A stretch of DNA of 64,000 nt, from positions 1,980,001 through 2,044,000 of the forward strand of contig NC_092600.1 of the NCBI RefSeq assembly GCF_047663525.1. The letters run 5' to 3'. Shown here piece by piece: positions 24,270-35,900 of this stretch. The translations under genes and the position numbers were made by a program. The notes under the pieces were generated by a model. That model saw only the letters and a list, made by a program, of their open reading frames with translations, did not search any database and was not told the origin of the DNA. Position 1 is the stretch's first letter; every line of letters starts with the position of its first letter. Origin of the DNA: Anas platyrhynchos. Taxonomy: Eukaryota > Chordata > Aves > Anseriformes > Anatidae.

Positions 24270-27200
24270 AACCACGGGAAGAATCTTCTGAATAATGGAC
24301 TTTGTAGCAATATTAGAGTAATACTCAAAAGTACAGAGCCAGAATGACACAGCTGAAACGGATAAGCATCTGAATCTTACATTTGAGCCTTTTGTTTTAG
24401 GATTTCACCACTAACCATGTTTTCCCTTTTCCTTTTTTTTTTTTTTTTTTTTCCATCAGGTGTGATACAATTTTTACTCTATGTACACAGTAGGGCACTA
24501 CCAAGAATTATGCTAAGTTGCCACGAAATATACAGCAATTTCAATCCATGACCAAGTAAATTATGGAAACTTATCTTATTAATAACTACAAATATTTCAA
24601 ATTAAACTAGGGAAAACTTCAGGTATGTCTGTTGATATTTGATTGTATATAACCTAACATGTTAGAGACTAAAATTGTGCATAATTCAATAATGTGGTCT
24701 ACCTCAAGCTATCAGTGATTGATGGTGAAAGCCTATTTTCCCTGATCTGGAACTTCAAGCTGGATATTGGTTTATATATTAAGTGATAGTTTTTATATTT
24801 TCCAGGACGTAAATTACATCGATTTGATTTAATCATTAATGACCTAACAACCAGAATAGAAATAGGAACAAATCTCCTGGTATTTGTACTTAACAGGCCT
24901 AGTAGTATACTGCACCTAAGGGATTAATATTACCTTGAGGTTATAAGAACACTCTAGCAAGCGGTAGGGTAGAAGTCCCCCTGTTCCTCTCCATCCAAAC
25001 CCAGCCCACCCACGGCATGCTGACTTCTCCCCAGGGCCTCCTCCAGCACAGCCCTCGTGGGCATCCCAGCGACTCAAAGGCTGCTGGAGTGCTGCTGGCT
25101 CTGTGGAGCTGAGCAAAGCAAAAAAGCCTGCACGAGAGCCAGTGCAGTTGAGCTTGCATTAACCCATGTGCTCTCGGTCCCTAATTTATTACTTTACATG
25201 CTGCTAATACTGCATAGTCCGGTCGGGCCAGCTCCCTTTCAGCACAGCACTATGGAGATGGAGCATATCCTCGGGCACACTGGGATGAGGAAGGAACACT
25301 GCTCCGGATGGGCTGCGAGAGCTGTTTTGGTTGCAAGGTGACGCGGCGTGGTAGAGCCCTGGACGTGGCTGCAGAAAGGGCTGCTAGGAAAACATCCCCA
25401 CATTCTGAAGCCTCTGTTCCCACTGACATCGCTGCCAGTGGCCTCTCTGGGAAAAGCAGCAAACTTCGGGATGAAGCCTTGGATTCACAACCAGCCGCAG
25501 CCATTGGAAGGGGTCAAGTCCCCCATGGGACAGGAACGGATGCTGGAGCTCTCTCCTGATGTAAAGCACAGTACAAAGCAGCCAGAAAAGTGTAATGTCA
25601 GGTACTGTGAATACTGGGACTGTTGGTGGCTTCCTCCTGTGAACAGGGTCCTACACATATCCGTGTATGTTAATAGCTGCTGTTTGTTGCACCAGAGCGT
25701 GCTAGCATGGAGCTGTGCCTGCTAGATCTTCCTTGCTAGGACAGTGAGAGCACACATTCTTTTCTCTTAGACTGAAATCCATTGTAGGCTTTTGAAGCTA
25801 AAAGATTAAATTATTAATCTGAATTATCTCTCATTTTCCCTCTGAAATTCCACTGCATGCTTTAAAAATTAAATAAATTGAGTTAATGAGTTAGTTTTAC
25901 ACAAAGACTGATTTATTGCAGTAATTTCAGAACAAAGTGGTACGAAGGAAATGGTATCTGTTAGCATAATCACTCACACACAGAACAAGGCAATCTGAAC
26001 TATCAAATGTGGAAGTGTTTGTCTGAGTCCCTTTTGTGCCCGATTCCTCATTTGATTCCAGTGTAATGATTCATATCAGTCCAAGGCAAGTCAGAAATAT
26101 CACTGATGTGACCAGATGGTATTGTACGTTCATTTTTTTCCAATATACACAGCAACAGCATCTCCGGAGAGTTTGGGTGTGTGGCATGAATAACTGTACA
26201 AAATCTGGCTCTTTAGATCAGGTCACATAGGAGTTTAATCTCTGAGGAGTCTAGTCCGTCTCCTGTCTGTATCAGCCAAAAGACAGCAGTCACAAGCTTC
26301 AAAGCAAGGAAGAGCTGGACTCAGTACAATTCCCTCCCTTGAGTTAAAATAAAGGTAACTAGGCATCGAAGAAAGTATAGAAAAGCTGTTTTCCACTGAC
26401 CTTTTTCTACCACCTGAATTGAATTCAATTTTCTCCTAAGGTGATTTCAGTTTACCAGACTTTTCTGGACCACTGAACTCTGTACAAGAAGGGAAGCTCC
26501 CAGCACGAGTTTACTTAAGGCTTGGATGGCTGTTATCTGTAAGCGTGTAATGCTGCTTTGTTACTCGATAATAAAAGGAAAAATATGGACCACAATAGGA
26601 TGAAGCAAAATTTGAGATAAATTTGAGAGAAATTCACTTCTGAAGTGTGATTATTTTCAGAGCTTGTGGAAAGCTGTTCGAATAAACTAAAAGCTGTCTC
26701 TATTACTTTCTTGTGTAATCAGATTTTCCTCTGCCGATGACTCTCTCACCATAACCATAACAAATGTTGCAAGAGATTAAAACTTGCCATGAGTACATGC
26801 ACAAGGCATGTGCTAGGCATAAACATGCTTCTCTTCAAATTCCAGGAATGTTTGTTTTTCTTTGAGCTCTCTTAAACTCATCTACTTCTTGTGACCACCG
26901 AGGAAACCCCCAGGGTTGTCCAGGAACCAGTTTATTTTTTTTTTCTCAAGATAACCAATTACAAAATTAATTTCTAATACACTTCTTATTTAAGGAGTTG
27001 AGATTCAAGAGCCATTGCACAAACGGCAATGCATGTTACGCTCCTCTGTAAACAGCTCTACTCTTGATGGCTTAAAGATGACTGTTTTTAACTACTGTCG
27101 TTACGGCGTTCATTCTGCAACCAAGTACGTGAGAAAATACAACCAGCCCGCTGAAATCAGCACAGCTCTGCTCTGGTACTGCAGGTGGGATTTGTGCAAA

Positions 27201-28940
27201 AAACACCTTTGCCTTGAGCAGTCAAGTGTGACAAAGTAATTTTACAGCCCCTTTTCCCCAGAAGGCTTGGTAGTTTGTGTGCTGCAGATTGCGACTTTCT
27301 GTATTCTCTGACTTGTTAAAAATGGGAGGTTCTTCCTGGGCCTGGTGCTATGCCTGTGAAATCACTGGAAGACTGCCTCCAGTGCTTGTATATGAAAATC
27401 AGAGTAACATACTATTTCCAGGAAGAGAATATTGCTTCGTTATATATTTTGTATGTTCTTTGCTCAATATATTGCACAGACAAAATACCATTCTGCCACA
27501 GAAATGGTCAAAGACACACACAAGTGTGCACAGAAACCATGAGACAGTCTTAAAGGTCTTAATGCCACGTTGGCAGAATTGCACAGAATTATTCTGTCCT
27601 GAAAGGCACATTTACAGGTTAAAATAGTTGATATAGATCAGGTAAAGAGAAATGGTGAGTTGTTTATTGATAAAGTACTATTTTGCAATCTATCATCACT
27701 ATTAGTAAGTATGTATCCGCATCAGTAAAGTCCAATGTCATTTTTTGCCATGGATATGATTTTTTTTTTTTTGCTTATAACAAAATAACCTGACTTACAC
27801 AATCTTCTGGAATGAAACAAATCAACTAATGTTATTATTATTATTTTCCATGTGTTAAAAGCACAAACTGGTGATCTATATGTAAATAAATTGCTACAAG
27901 ATGAATGTAAACTGGGAAATAATATACTATTTTTGCATGGTAATGGATTACTTAAAGATCTCTTGATGCCTTATGTAAAATTTGGCAAAGCATTTTATTT
28001 AGAGGCAATTCTATCTGCATACTCTTTGTTTCTATATCTCATTTTGGTTTTGTCTGTGGGGGGAAAAAAAATGTTGATACCAGAATTAGATTTTTGTTTC
28101 TTCTTGGAATTAACATTCTTCAGTACTTTGCACATTTAATGGTTTCTACTCTGTACTTTCTCCTGTTAAATGATGAAGCTGAACCTATTCTTTTTGGAGG
28201 AGAGATCTGGATACCTGTAGTAACTGGGAGGAATACAACTTCAGATCTGTGGAATTGTTCCAAAATAAAATGTTTTCTGAGGCATCTAGAGCCCCTTTAA
28301 GCCCTTCACTTCATTTCAGCTTTTGTTATATATTTTAGCAAAGTACAAGCAGCAAACAAATGAGGCATTTTCCTAAGTGTTGCCTATTCTATTTTTGACT
28401 GAAAGTGAAGGGATCAAAATAGAACATATACATTTGTGTAAAAAAAATAATTAACTGTAAATTTTTCCGTTTTGGTATATTAGCATGTATATCAAAAAGT
28501 CAGCTATGGAAACTTTTGTAAAGAATTAAACTGTCACATTTCTCAGAACTGCTCCTAAGATTTTCTCATTGACTGACATACAATAAAATCTCTTTTTTAA
28601 AATCTGTTGTTACTCCAGCACTCTGTCCTCTGTATGAAGTCATTCAGAATGTGTGCCTATACGAAACGCGTTGTACAAAAAAATAATAAAATAACGACCA
28701 AAGGAATATTGGAACCTGAGATTGATTTTAGCAATCTTCTACAAAAAAAAATAGTTGCAAAGTCCTCTGAAGATGCAGCAGTCTTTCTGTAATGGTTTCA
28801 TTTTTTTTTATTATTTTAAATCAATAATAATATAACAAAATGTATATGCTTGTTTAATATGAATTGACAATTGGGAATGCATAGTATTTTTTCAGACTAT
28901 GTGTCTAAAACAATAAACTTTAAAAGCATTCAGTCTCCAT
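24270..28940 (+). other. ACSL6: probable ACSL6 3' UTR, AT-rich, several poly(A) signals
   Basis: No coding exon is recognisable. The region is strongly AT-rich, unlike the GC-rich block that follows, and carries AATAAA at 26570, 26681, 28582 and 28912. The last one sits just before composition changes to the GC-rich promoter of the next gene, so the longest transcript probably ends near 28.93 kb. A T-rich tract lies at about 24430-24452. The extent of the UTR is inference from composition. Confidence 0.5.
28912..28917 (+). terminator. AATAAA, likely distal poly(A) signal of ACSL6
   Basis: Last canonical hexamer on this strand before the CpG-rich region of the next gene. Nearby alternative at 28582-28587. 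Confidence 0.45.
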
Positions 28941-29149
28941 TCCAGTTTTTGCGTGCAGTTGCATCTATCCCTTCGCTGCTCACCCGGCAATGCCAAGGGA
29001 TTATTTTATTATTGTGCCTTTATTATTTTATTGTGCCTTGTTAAAGAAGGAACGAGATTCCTCTGCTCTGTAACCACAAGCTGAAGCATCTGGTCTGATC
29101 ACCAAAGGGACTTTAAGGTAAGGATTCTGCCTGCGGGGCGTGTCGCCGA

Positions 29150-29756
29150 CCTAAATCCACCTGCAGGTTTGTTAGTCACGGTCCGAGCCCACAAGCCAAA
29201 GCCACCAGACGGAAGAGTGGGACGGGGCGGGAAGTTTCATGGGAAATGGTACTTTTTGGTGATTCACTTTTCGCCAGAAACCAGGGCCTGGCGCTGGCTT
29301 TACAGCTGCAGCCTGCCAGCACCTCCCAGCCGGCCGTAGCCTGAGGAACCCAGGGCTGAGCCCAGGGGCGCGCCCAGCCGGGGGCAGCTCCCTTCAGCTT
29401 CCATTTCTCCCTCACGCCCCCCCGAGCCGTTGATTTCTCCCCCTGCCGACACAAATCCCCCTCAGGCCCAACATTTATTGATGCAACGCCCAGGAAAATT
29501 CACCCCTCCCCGCTCCTCCGCAGCCACCTCAGCCCAGGTGGAGCCGAGCCGGGCGCCCCCCCGACCCCACGCCGAGCACCCCCGGGGGCTGCTCCCCTCA
29601 CGGAGGGGACCGAGAGGGACGGAGCCACACCGGGGGGCCTCCGGGCTCCGCGCATGCGAGCCGGGCTCCGGCTGTCCCAGCCCAACGACGCCCGGGGGCG
29701 GTTGGAGGTGGCCGGGTGGCTGTGGAGAGGGCGGCCCCGGGGCTCCCCGGAGGGCA
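29150..29756 (+). promoter_or_regulatory. CpG-rich promoter and 5' region of MEIKIN
   Basis: Composition switches from AT-rich to strongly GC/CpG-rich, peaking at 29400-30000, around the first coding exon. No TATA box is evident. An in-frame upstream ATG exists at 29481; the frame stays open from there to the chosen start. Confidence 0.6.
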
Positions 29757-29919
29757 ATGGAGCGGTGCCGGAGGCCGGGCGGCGGCAAGGCTCCGAGGAA
29801 GAAGCGCTCCTCGTCTCCGCTGCCCGGCGGAGCGGCTGCCCTGAGGCGGCCGGGGCCGCTGCAGCCCTGCCGGCGGCGGCTGTTCGGGAACGCGGCGCCC
29901 CGCGGGCCGCAGCCCGCCT
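29757..29919 (+). CDS. MEIKIN: MEIKIN exon 1
   Basis: Starts MERCRRPGGGKAPRKKRSSS and is Arg/Pro-rich; donor gtaagc follows 29919, phase 1. Surrounding GC-rich frames are also open, so the exon is defined by the donor and by phase agreement with the next exon. Confidence 0.65.
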
Positions 29920-32900
29920 GTAAGCGGCGCCGCTCCTTCCCCGCCGCCATGGCGGGGGGCGCGGGGTTTGGCCCAAAATGGAGGGTTTTGGGGCAGTTTG
30001 GGAGGCAGGTTGGGGCGCTGGGCGGGCTGGGGTCGCTTGGTTTGGGTTTGTTGTGCTCGTTGTGGGCCGAGCAGGTTGGTGCTGCCTCTGCCTCACTGCC
30101 TGGGAGGAGCGGGGCAGGAGGCATGGCCCTCTGCTCTGTCCTAGCCATTAGTGAGCAATAAAAAGGAGTTTTCTGTTTCGGAAGGGACTTCTTTCTCTAT
30201 TTTTGGCCAGCGAACCACTTCCTCTGGAGACAGCGTGACAAAGCCCTTGCCCACCTCTGGAAGGAGGCTTTAAAAATTTGCGTAAAGCTGTTCCTCGAAA
30301 GGAGCGGCCTCACAGTAGTGTAGAAGTTTGCCCATCTCCCGTTAGGATTTGGAGGCTTTAAAGAAAAAAAAATGTGGTCAGAACGGGATTAAAAACTGAC
30401 AGGAGTCTCGGGACTTGCTAACGTAAATGGGGAAGGTCAGTGTGGGATGTCTCCGTGGTCTATGGGTAAGAGTTTAAAGGAATTTAGAGAGTTTAAAGGG
30501 TGCAGTGAGCATCGCTTCTGGTCTTGGCCTTGCTTTGCTGGCGTGTGCTCGTGGTGGTGTGTGGTTCTCTTGTACAGCAAGCAGCTGCTGGGGTCTGTTT
30601 GCTTATACTTGGGTGTATGTGGAAGAAAGAGGGAAAGGGGTGAGTCCTGAGCATACATTGTCCAGCCCTGAAACCCAGGGAGTTTTAGCTGAAGGGCCCT
30701 GTGTGGTGCTAGGGCAATGCAGCACTCAGATGTGTTTCTTAGCATGGAGATGCTTTTTTAACTTGCTGTCCTAAATGTGCGACTCTAGGTAGGCTATTGC
30801 GAACTCTAGGCTACTGAAAATAAAACATAAAGCTCTGAAGCCTCAAAAGCTAGCTTGAAAATACTAAAATGTGTCTCTGATATGTATCAGAGAATTACAG
30901 AATGGCTTGGGTTGGAAGGGACCTCAAAGATCATCTAATTCAACACCCCTGTCACTGTCAGGGATACCTCCTGCTAGCCCAGGTTGCTCAAAGCCCCATC
31001 CAGCCTGGCCTGTTTCTTAAATAATTTGCTGTTTCTTAAGTAATTTTTCCATCACCTTTGGGTTATATACAGTGAGGACCAATTTTTATGTAGAAGTATG
31101 TAGATTATGATGTTACTAATAAACTCCATTTAAAGCTAGTTCAGACTCAAAGTTCTTTTGGGCATGGTATAACAAAGGTCACTTCCAAGGTGGTCTGTTT
31201 TTCTTTCAATTAACAGATTTCTAAAACACCTGCTGCTGTTTTTTGGTCTTGTTGATAGGCTGATGGAAAAAAAAGCTTGGGTAGAAATAATAAACCAAAT
31301 CTAGACTTTGCTGTATTTGTGAAAAAATAGGGTCAAAAACTGTTGTGAGCATGGACAAGAGAGATTAAGATACTTAAAGGTGTTGTAATTAGAAATACTC
31401 AGTTAAATGCTAACATTAAAACTCAAACTGCCAAACTAAATACTTCTCGTTCCCTAGGCCTGAAAGGAAAATCCAGTGTGAAAACCTTACCAAAAATTAA
31501 AGAAGGTCTTGAAGCCACCGAAGTGAGCCATTCATCCAACCAAAGGTCTGTTAGAATATGTTTAAATGCACCATAATTAATGCTACCTAATAATTTATAT
31601 TGTTTTGCCTCTATGAGATGCCTCTTGGAGATGCACAGTCTGAATTCCTGGCAAACTGATACTTCTCAGGCTAGTTGTTGACAGCTCATAAACACATTTT
31701 TTAGTTTATGTCAGCTTCCTCTAGCTCCATGTATTGAGCTGAACTCTGTTCTGCTTTCTCAAATGCAGCATACAAGTGAATGTCAAAGAAATACCAGGCT
31801 TGGAAAAAAATGAGGAGAATATAGAAGACAGCACTGTACCGCCGGAGGTGAGAAAGCTGCTTTGGTATTTACCTAACACTGAAAAGTGACGTTAAATTCT
31901 TTCTCTACTCAAGCAGAGCTTCTTGTGAGTTATATACATGCGTGCACACATTTTCCAGCCATAATGTGGTCCTCTAGTTCGGTGGCATTTTCCTGTGGTT
32001 TTGCCAGCAGAGAAGCTGTTGGTGCTGTTGGTAGCATGGCAGAACACCAATGCAAATTACAGAATCACAGAATCAATCACAGAATTTCTAGGTTGGAAGA
32101 GACCTCAAGATCATCGAGTCAAACAAATTGTCTTTGGCAAGCCACTGTTGTGCTATTCCCCACATTTGTACAACTGGAACAAAGAATTTCAAGAGGACTG
32201 AGCAGAACTGTTCCAGGACAGTTAACGCTGCAGTTGCATAAAAAATAGGTCATCATGTGTGTTTGAAGTGAAATCTTTTACAAGGGCATTGAGCAATAGT
32301 GATTAAAATACTTTACTTCAAAAAAAAAAAAAATTAGCTTTCTCTTAGAGTCTGCCAATTTACACATCCTGCAAATGTTTCATAGAATACGTTGTGTAAA
32401 CCATGTATAGTTGTCTGTGTTTGTAGGACCAGTCTGGGATGCTGAAAACGTGCAGCATGAGTTGTGCCTAACTAAAACTCAAGACAAGGAAAGTCATAAC
32501 TCCACTGCTCTTACGTATAACTTCAGCTGATGTCAGAATGTCACTGGAATTCTCACCCAGCAAAGCCTGTAGGATCAAATTAATGGGTACTGGTTATGGA
32601 TTTTAGAACTGTATGTCAGCTTGCAGATTCATTGATGGCACATGAAAACAGTGCTGCAAATTATGCTCTGAAGAGCGAGTTTAGGCGATAAAGTACCAGA
32701 CAGGAAGTTTGTTAGTGTCTGTTAATGCAGGAATACGTGTAACTGCATTTATTTGTCTACGTCCGGTTTTCTTAAGTTGTTTGTATTGATCATTTAATTT
32801 CAGGAATCTCTGATAATCGACTTTGAAAGTAGAGACAGTCTGAAAAATGCTGATGTTACTTCGGGTGAGTATGGTGATACTACATTATATTACAGAATAA

Positions 32901-35900
32901 ATTGTATCTGTATAAAACTAAATGTAAAAAATCATCATTGAATTGTAATGGTATTTCTAGAATAGTATTGGTGTGCTGTTCTTGTATGTTATGAAACAGT
33001 AAAGGTGTTGTGATCTTTGGCTAGACTTCTGCCTCTTATTTCAGCATGTGCTTGGTTCACATGACTTGGCTGTAGGCAGCCAAAACAGCACAGGAAGTAT
33101 TCCAAGCAGTTGAGTGTGCCTTGTTTTTAAGGTCTTTTGCATGGCCAGCATACTTCCAGCAAGTCAAAAAGCTACTGATCTCAAACTTCCTGTGCCTGTG
33201 TTTATTTTAAAATCTTCTGAGAGAACTGTCTAGCTTATTCATTAGGAAAAAAGGGGAGAGGAATGGGGAAGAGGCTTATTAATATTACCTGCTGAGGGGA
33301 AGGCTACAACACCTGAGACTGTCTTGAGTCCAGCCTGGTGAAACCACATGATCTCGGTTTCGTTGTTGACAGAACTACTTGTTGACATGAGTTCTTCAGT
33401 TTACTCAAACACTCATTTTTAAAGGCTTGTTTCTAAATGGTTCTTCAGAAGATAAATCTGGCTGAGGTTTATCAGAGGCTAAATTCTTCAGGTATTTCTA
33501 GTGAGCCTTGGATAAGGAAGGTGTCTTCTAGTAGCTTATGGTAGTATAAAACAGGTTTCAGGATGTCCTTTGTTTTTAACTGTATTATGAATCAGTATAA
33601 AAATATTGAATTGGTAATATTTAACTTGTCACGGGAGTGGAATTTAGATAAGGAAGTCATAATGGTTTGTACAAGATCTGGAATCCTTTTTTTTGCCTCT
33701 CTCTCCAGATACAGGAATGACTCTTCCCACAGGCGTTTCAACATTTCTCCTGGAGTGTTTAGATACAGATTCAACTGAAGATTATAACACAGGTGCAAGT
33801 GAAAGCCTGAGCAGTTGTCCATCCCCTGAAACTTTCAGAGATGACGAAGGTTTAGGTGAGACTTCAGTTTTTTTTTTGAATTGTTTGATGCCAAAAAAAA
33901 AATCAGGGAACTATCTACAATAGAAAGATTAGTGGTCTCTGTTCGTGTGATGCACCAGGACAGATTTTTGCCATGAGCCAAACTGTGCTTAATGTAGAAA
34001 CTGTACGTCTGATCTTCCAATCCAGAGTGAATCGGGACCTGATCTAATTTGAATTGTACTGTAAGCTTAAAGTATTTGCTGTTAATACAAGCTGTTTGAA
34101 GGGAATGACCAGCTAATAAGGTTGTCTTGCAAATGGGATTTCTGTTGATTTGGTCAAAATTTTAGTTACTCACTCAATTTTAGTATGGGAAGCTTGCATT
34201 TATATCTTCTGTGTCCAGGGAGAAGTAACCCTTACTTTGAGGACTTCATTAAATACAAGAACTCCACGCTCCTGGACTCCAGCAAAGCAGTGGCCATAGA
34301 TGAGATACCACAGATCTCAAATCTTTCAGCAATATTAGGTAATTATTTTCTACAATACTAAATAATATATCCATAAACAAATTTCACTGTAGTACAAGGG
34401 ACCTGTATGAAATGTGTATTGATCATTTTATTTAACACGTGTCTGAGTAATGGGGAATAGCATCTTGCTGGAGTTCTATGTTTGCTTTTAATATTTTGCT
34501 TTATAATTTATTAGCATACACACTGTCTGGCTTGCTTAGCTTTTTGTTTTAAAGTTTAGATTTTGTGTTTTTTAGAACCTGTATTGGAAGATTTTCAAGA
34601 CCAATACACAAGGTAATCCGCAAAGCAGACTTTTGATGCACCTGAATTCTTAGGTTTTTCCTCTTTTAAATGATATTTTGGACAGTATGAATAAGCATGT
34701 GATCCTGCAAACACTTCTGGTGAGTTTCAACTGCCTGTGTCCCCACTAACTTTCAAATTGATGCATTAAGACAAGCAGGTATGAGTTTGCTTTATGGACT
34801 TCTCTTTCAGTAGTGCAGCTGTAGGGAAATTGGTGACAGAAAACCCAGCACAGGACTTCATGGAAGTGGGTGTTTATCTGCATAATCCCTGAATAAGTTG
34901 CTTTTATCCACTTGTACTCCCTTTGTCAGATTTCATTCAGTTGAAAACATGAGGTGTGTATGCCCAGGTGGTCTGGTCAGGATTACCTGTGAAGTACAGA
35001 CTGAGAGGAGCACCTGTTATCAGCTCCTTATTTTCAGTGCTTGCACAGGACAAAATTAGCCTTTTGTAGATCTTTTATTTTCTGTGGGAGTCATTAGCTA
35101 ACATGGGGGCCCTCCTTTGCTTCAGGATCTTGCTGAGTTCAGCTTTCATAAATCTTTGGCCAGGTTGCTGCCCGTTATTTTTGTTTTGTTTGTTTTATTG
35201 GGGTTGTATTTTTCCCTAACAGGAACGGTATATGTGATGTGCTGCAACCCTGTTGCTGTCCTCCCGTCGTTAGGATGCCAGGTTTTCTTTTGGCAAATCA
35301 GCTGTGCTGTGGTTTTTATCACAATGCATGGCCTTCTATATGCTGGCTTTGTCACAGTGCAGGCCTTGTGCTTCTGGCATAGACTCATGTTCCTCATATT
35401 TGTTTCTTGGAATGATATCCTTTCTTATAACGCTTGTGCTGCTGTTTTCAGTTTTACACACACACATTTCCATTCATATGTTGTGTAAATGATCTTGATA
35501 CAATCTTACTATGTTACACATCTCTACACAACTCAATCTGAATTTTATTGTGATCCTAAATTTTCCCCTGCATCCTCCTTAAATATGTTCTGTCCTAGCA
35601 CGTTGCGATGCTGAGAACTTTTCTTCAGTGACTGTCTTTTGTAGCTTTTAAATAGCAAGTATCTTCAGAATAAGCTGTTACTTGATGATAGATCATAACC
35701 TAACAAGTAACTGTGAAGTGTGTTTAGTAATTTTACAGACCCGTTTCACTCATTCTGTATTTTCCTATGATTTTCTTGTATGTTGTTTTATGAACATTAA
35801 TGTTCGTTCAGAACAGATGACTGTTTTTTTTCTCTTCCCCTAGAAAGAGACCATCAAAATGCAATGATAGGTCTTCAGAATTAAGTGTTTCAACTACTCT

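Noticed and set aside
29462..30148. 228-codon minus-strand open frame opposite MEIKIN exon 1
   Set aside because: CpG-rich DNA produces long open frames on both strands; the translation is Pro/Arg/Gly-rich without domain features.
35117..35488. 123-codon + strand hydrophobic open frame in a MEIKIN intron
   Set aside because: T-rich intron translated as Phe/Leu/Val; no splice support and not in phase with flanking exons.
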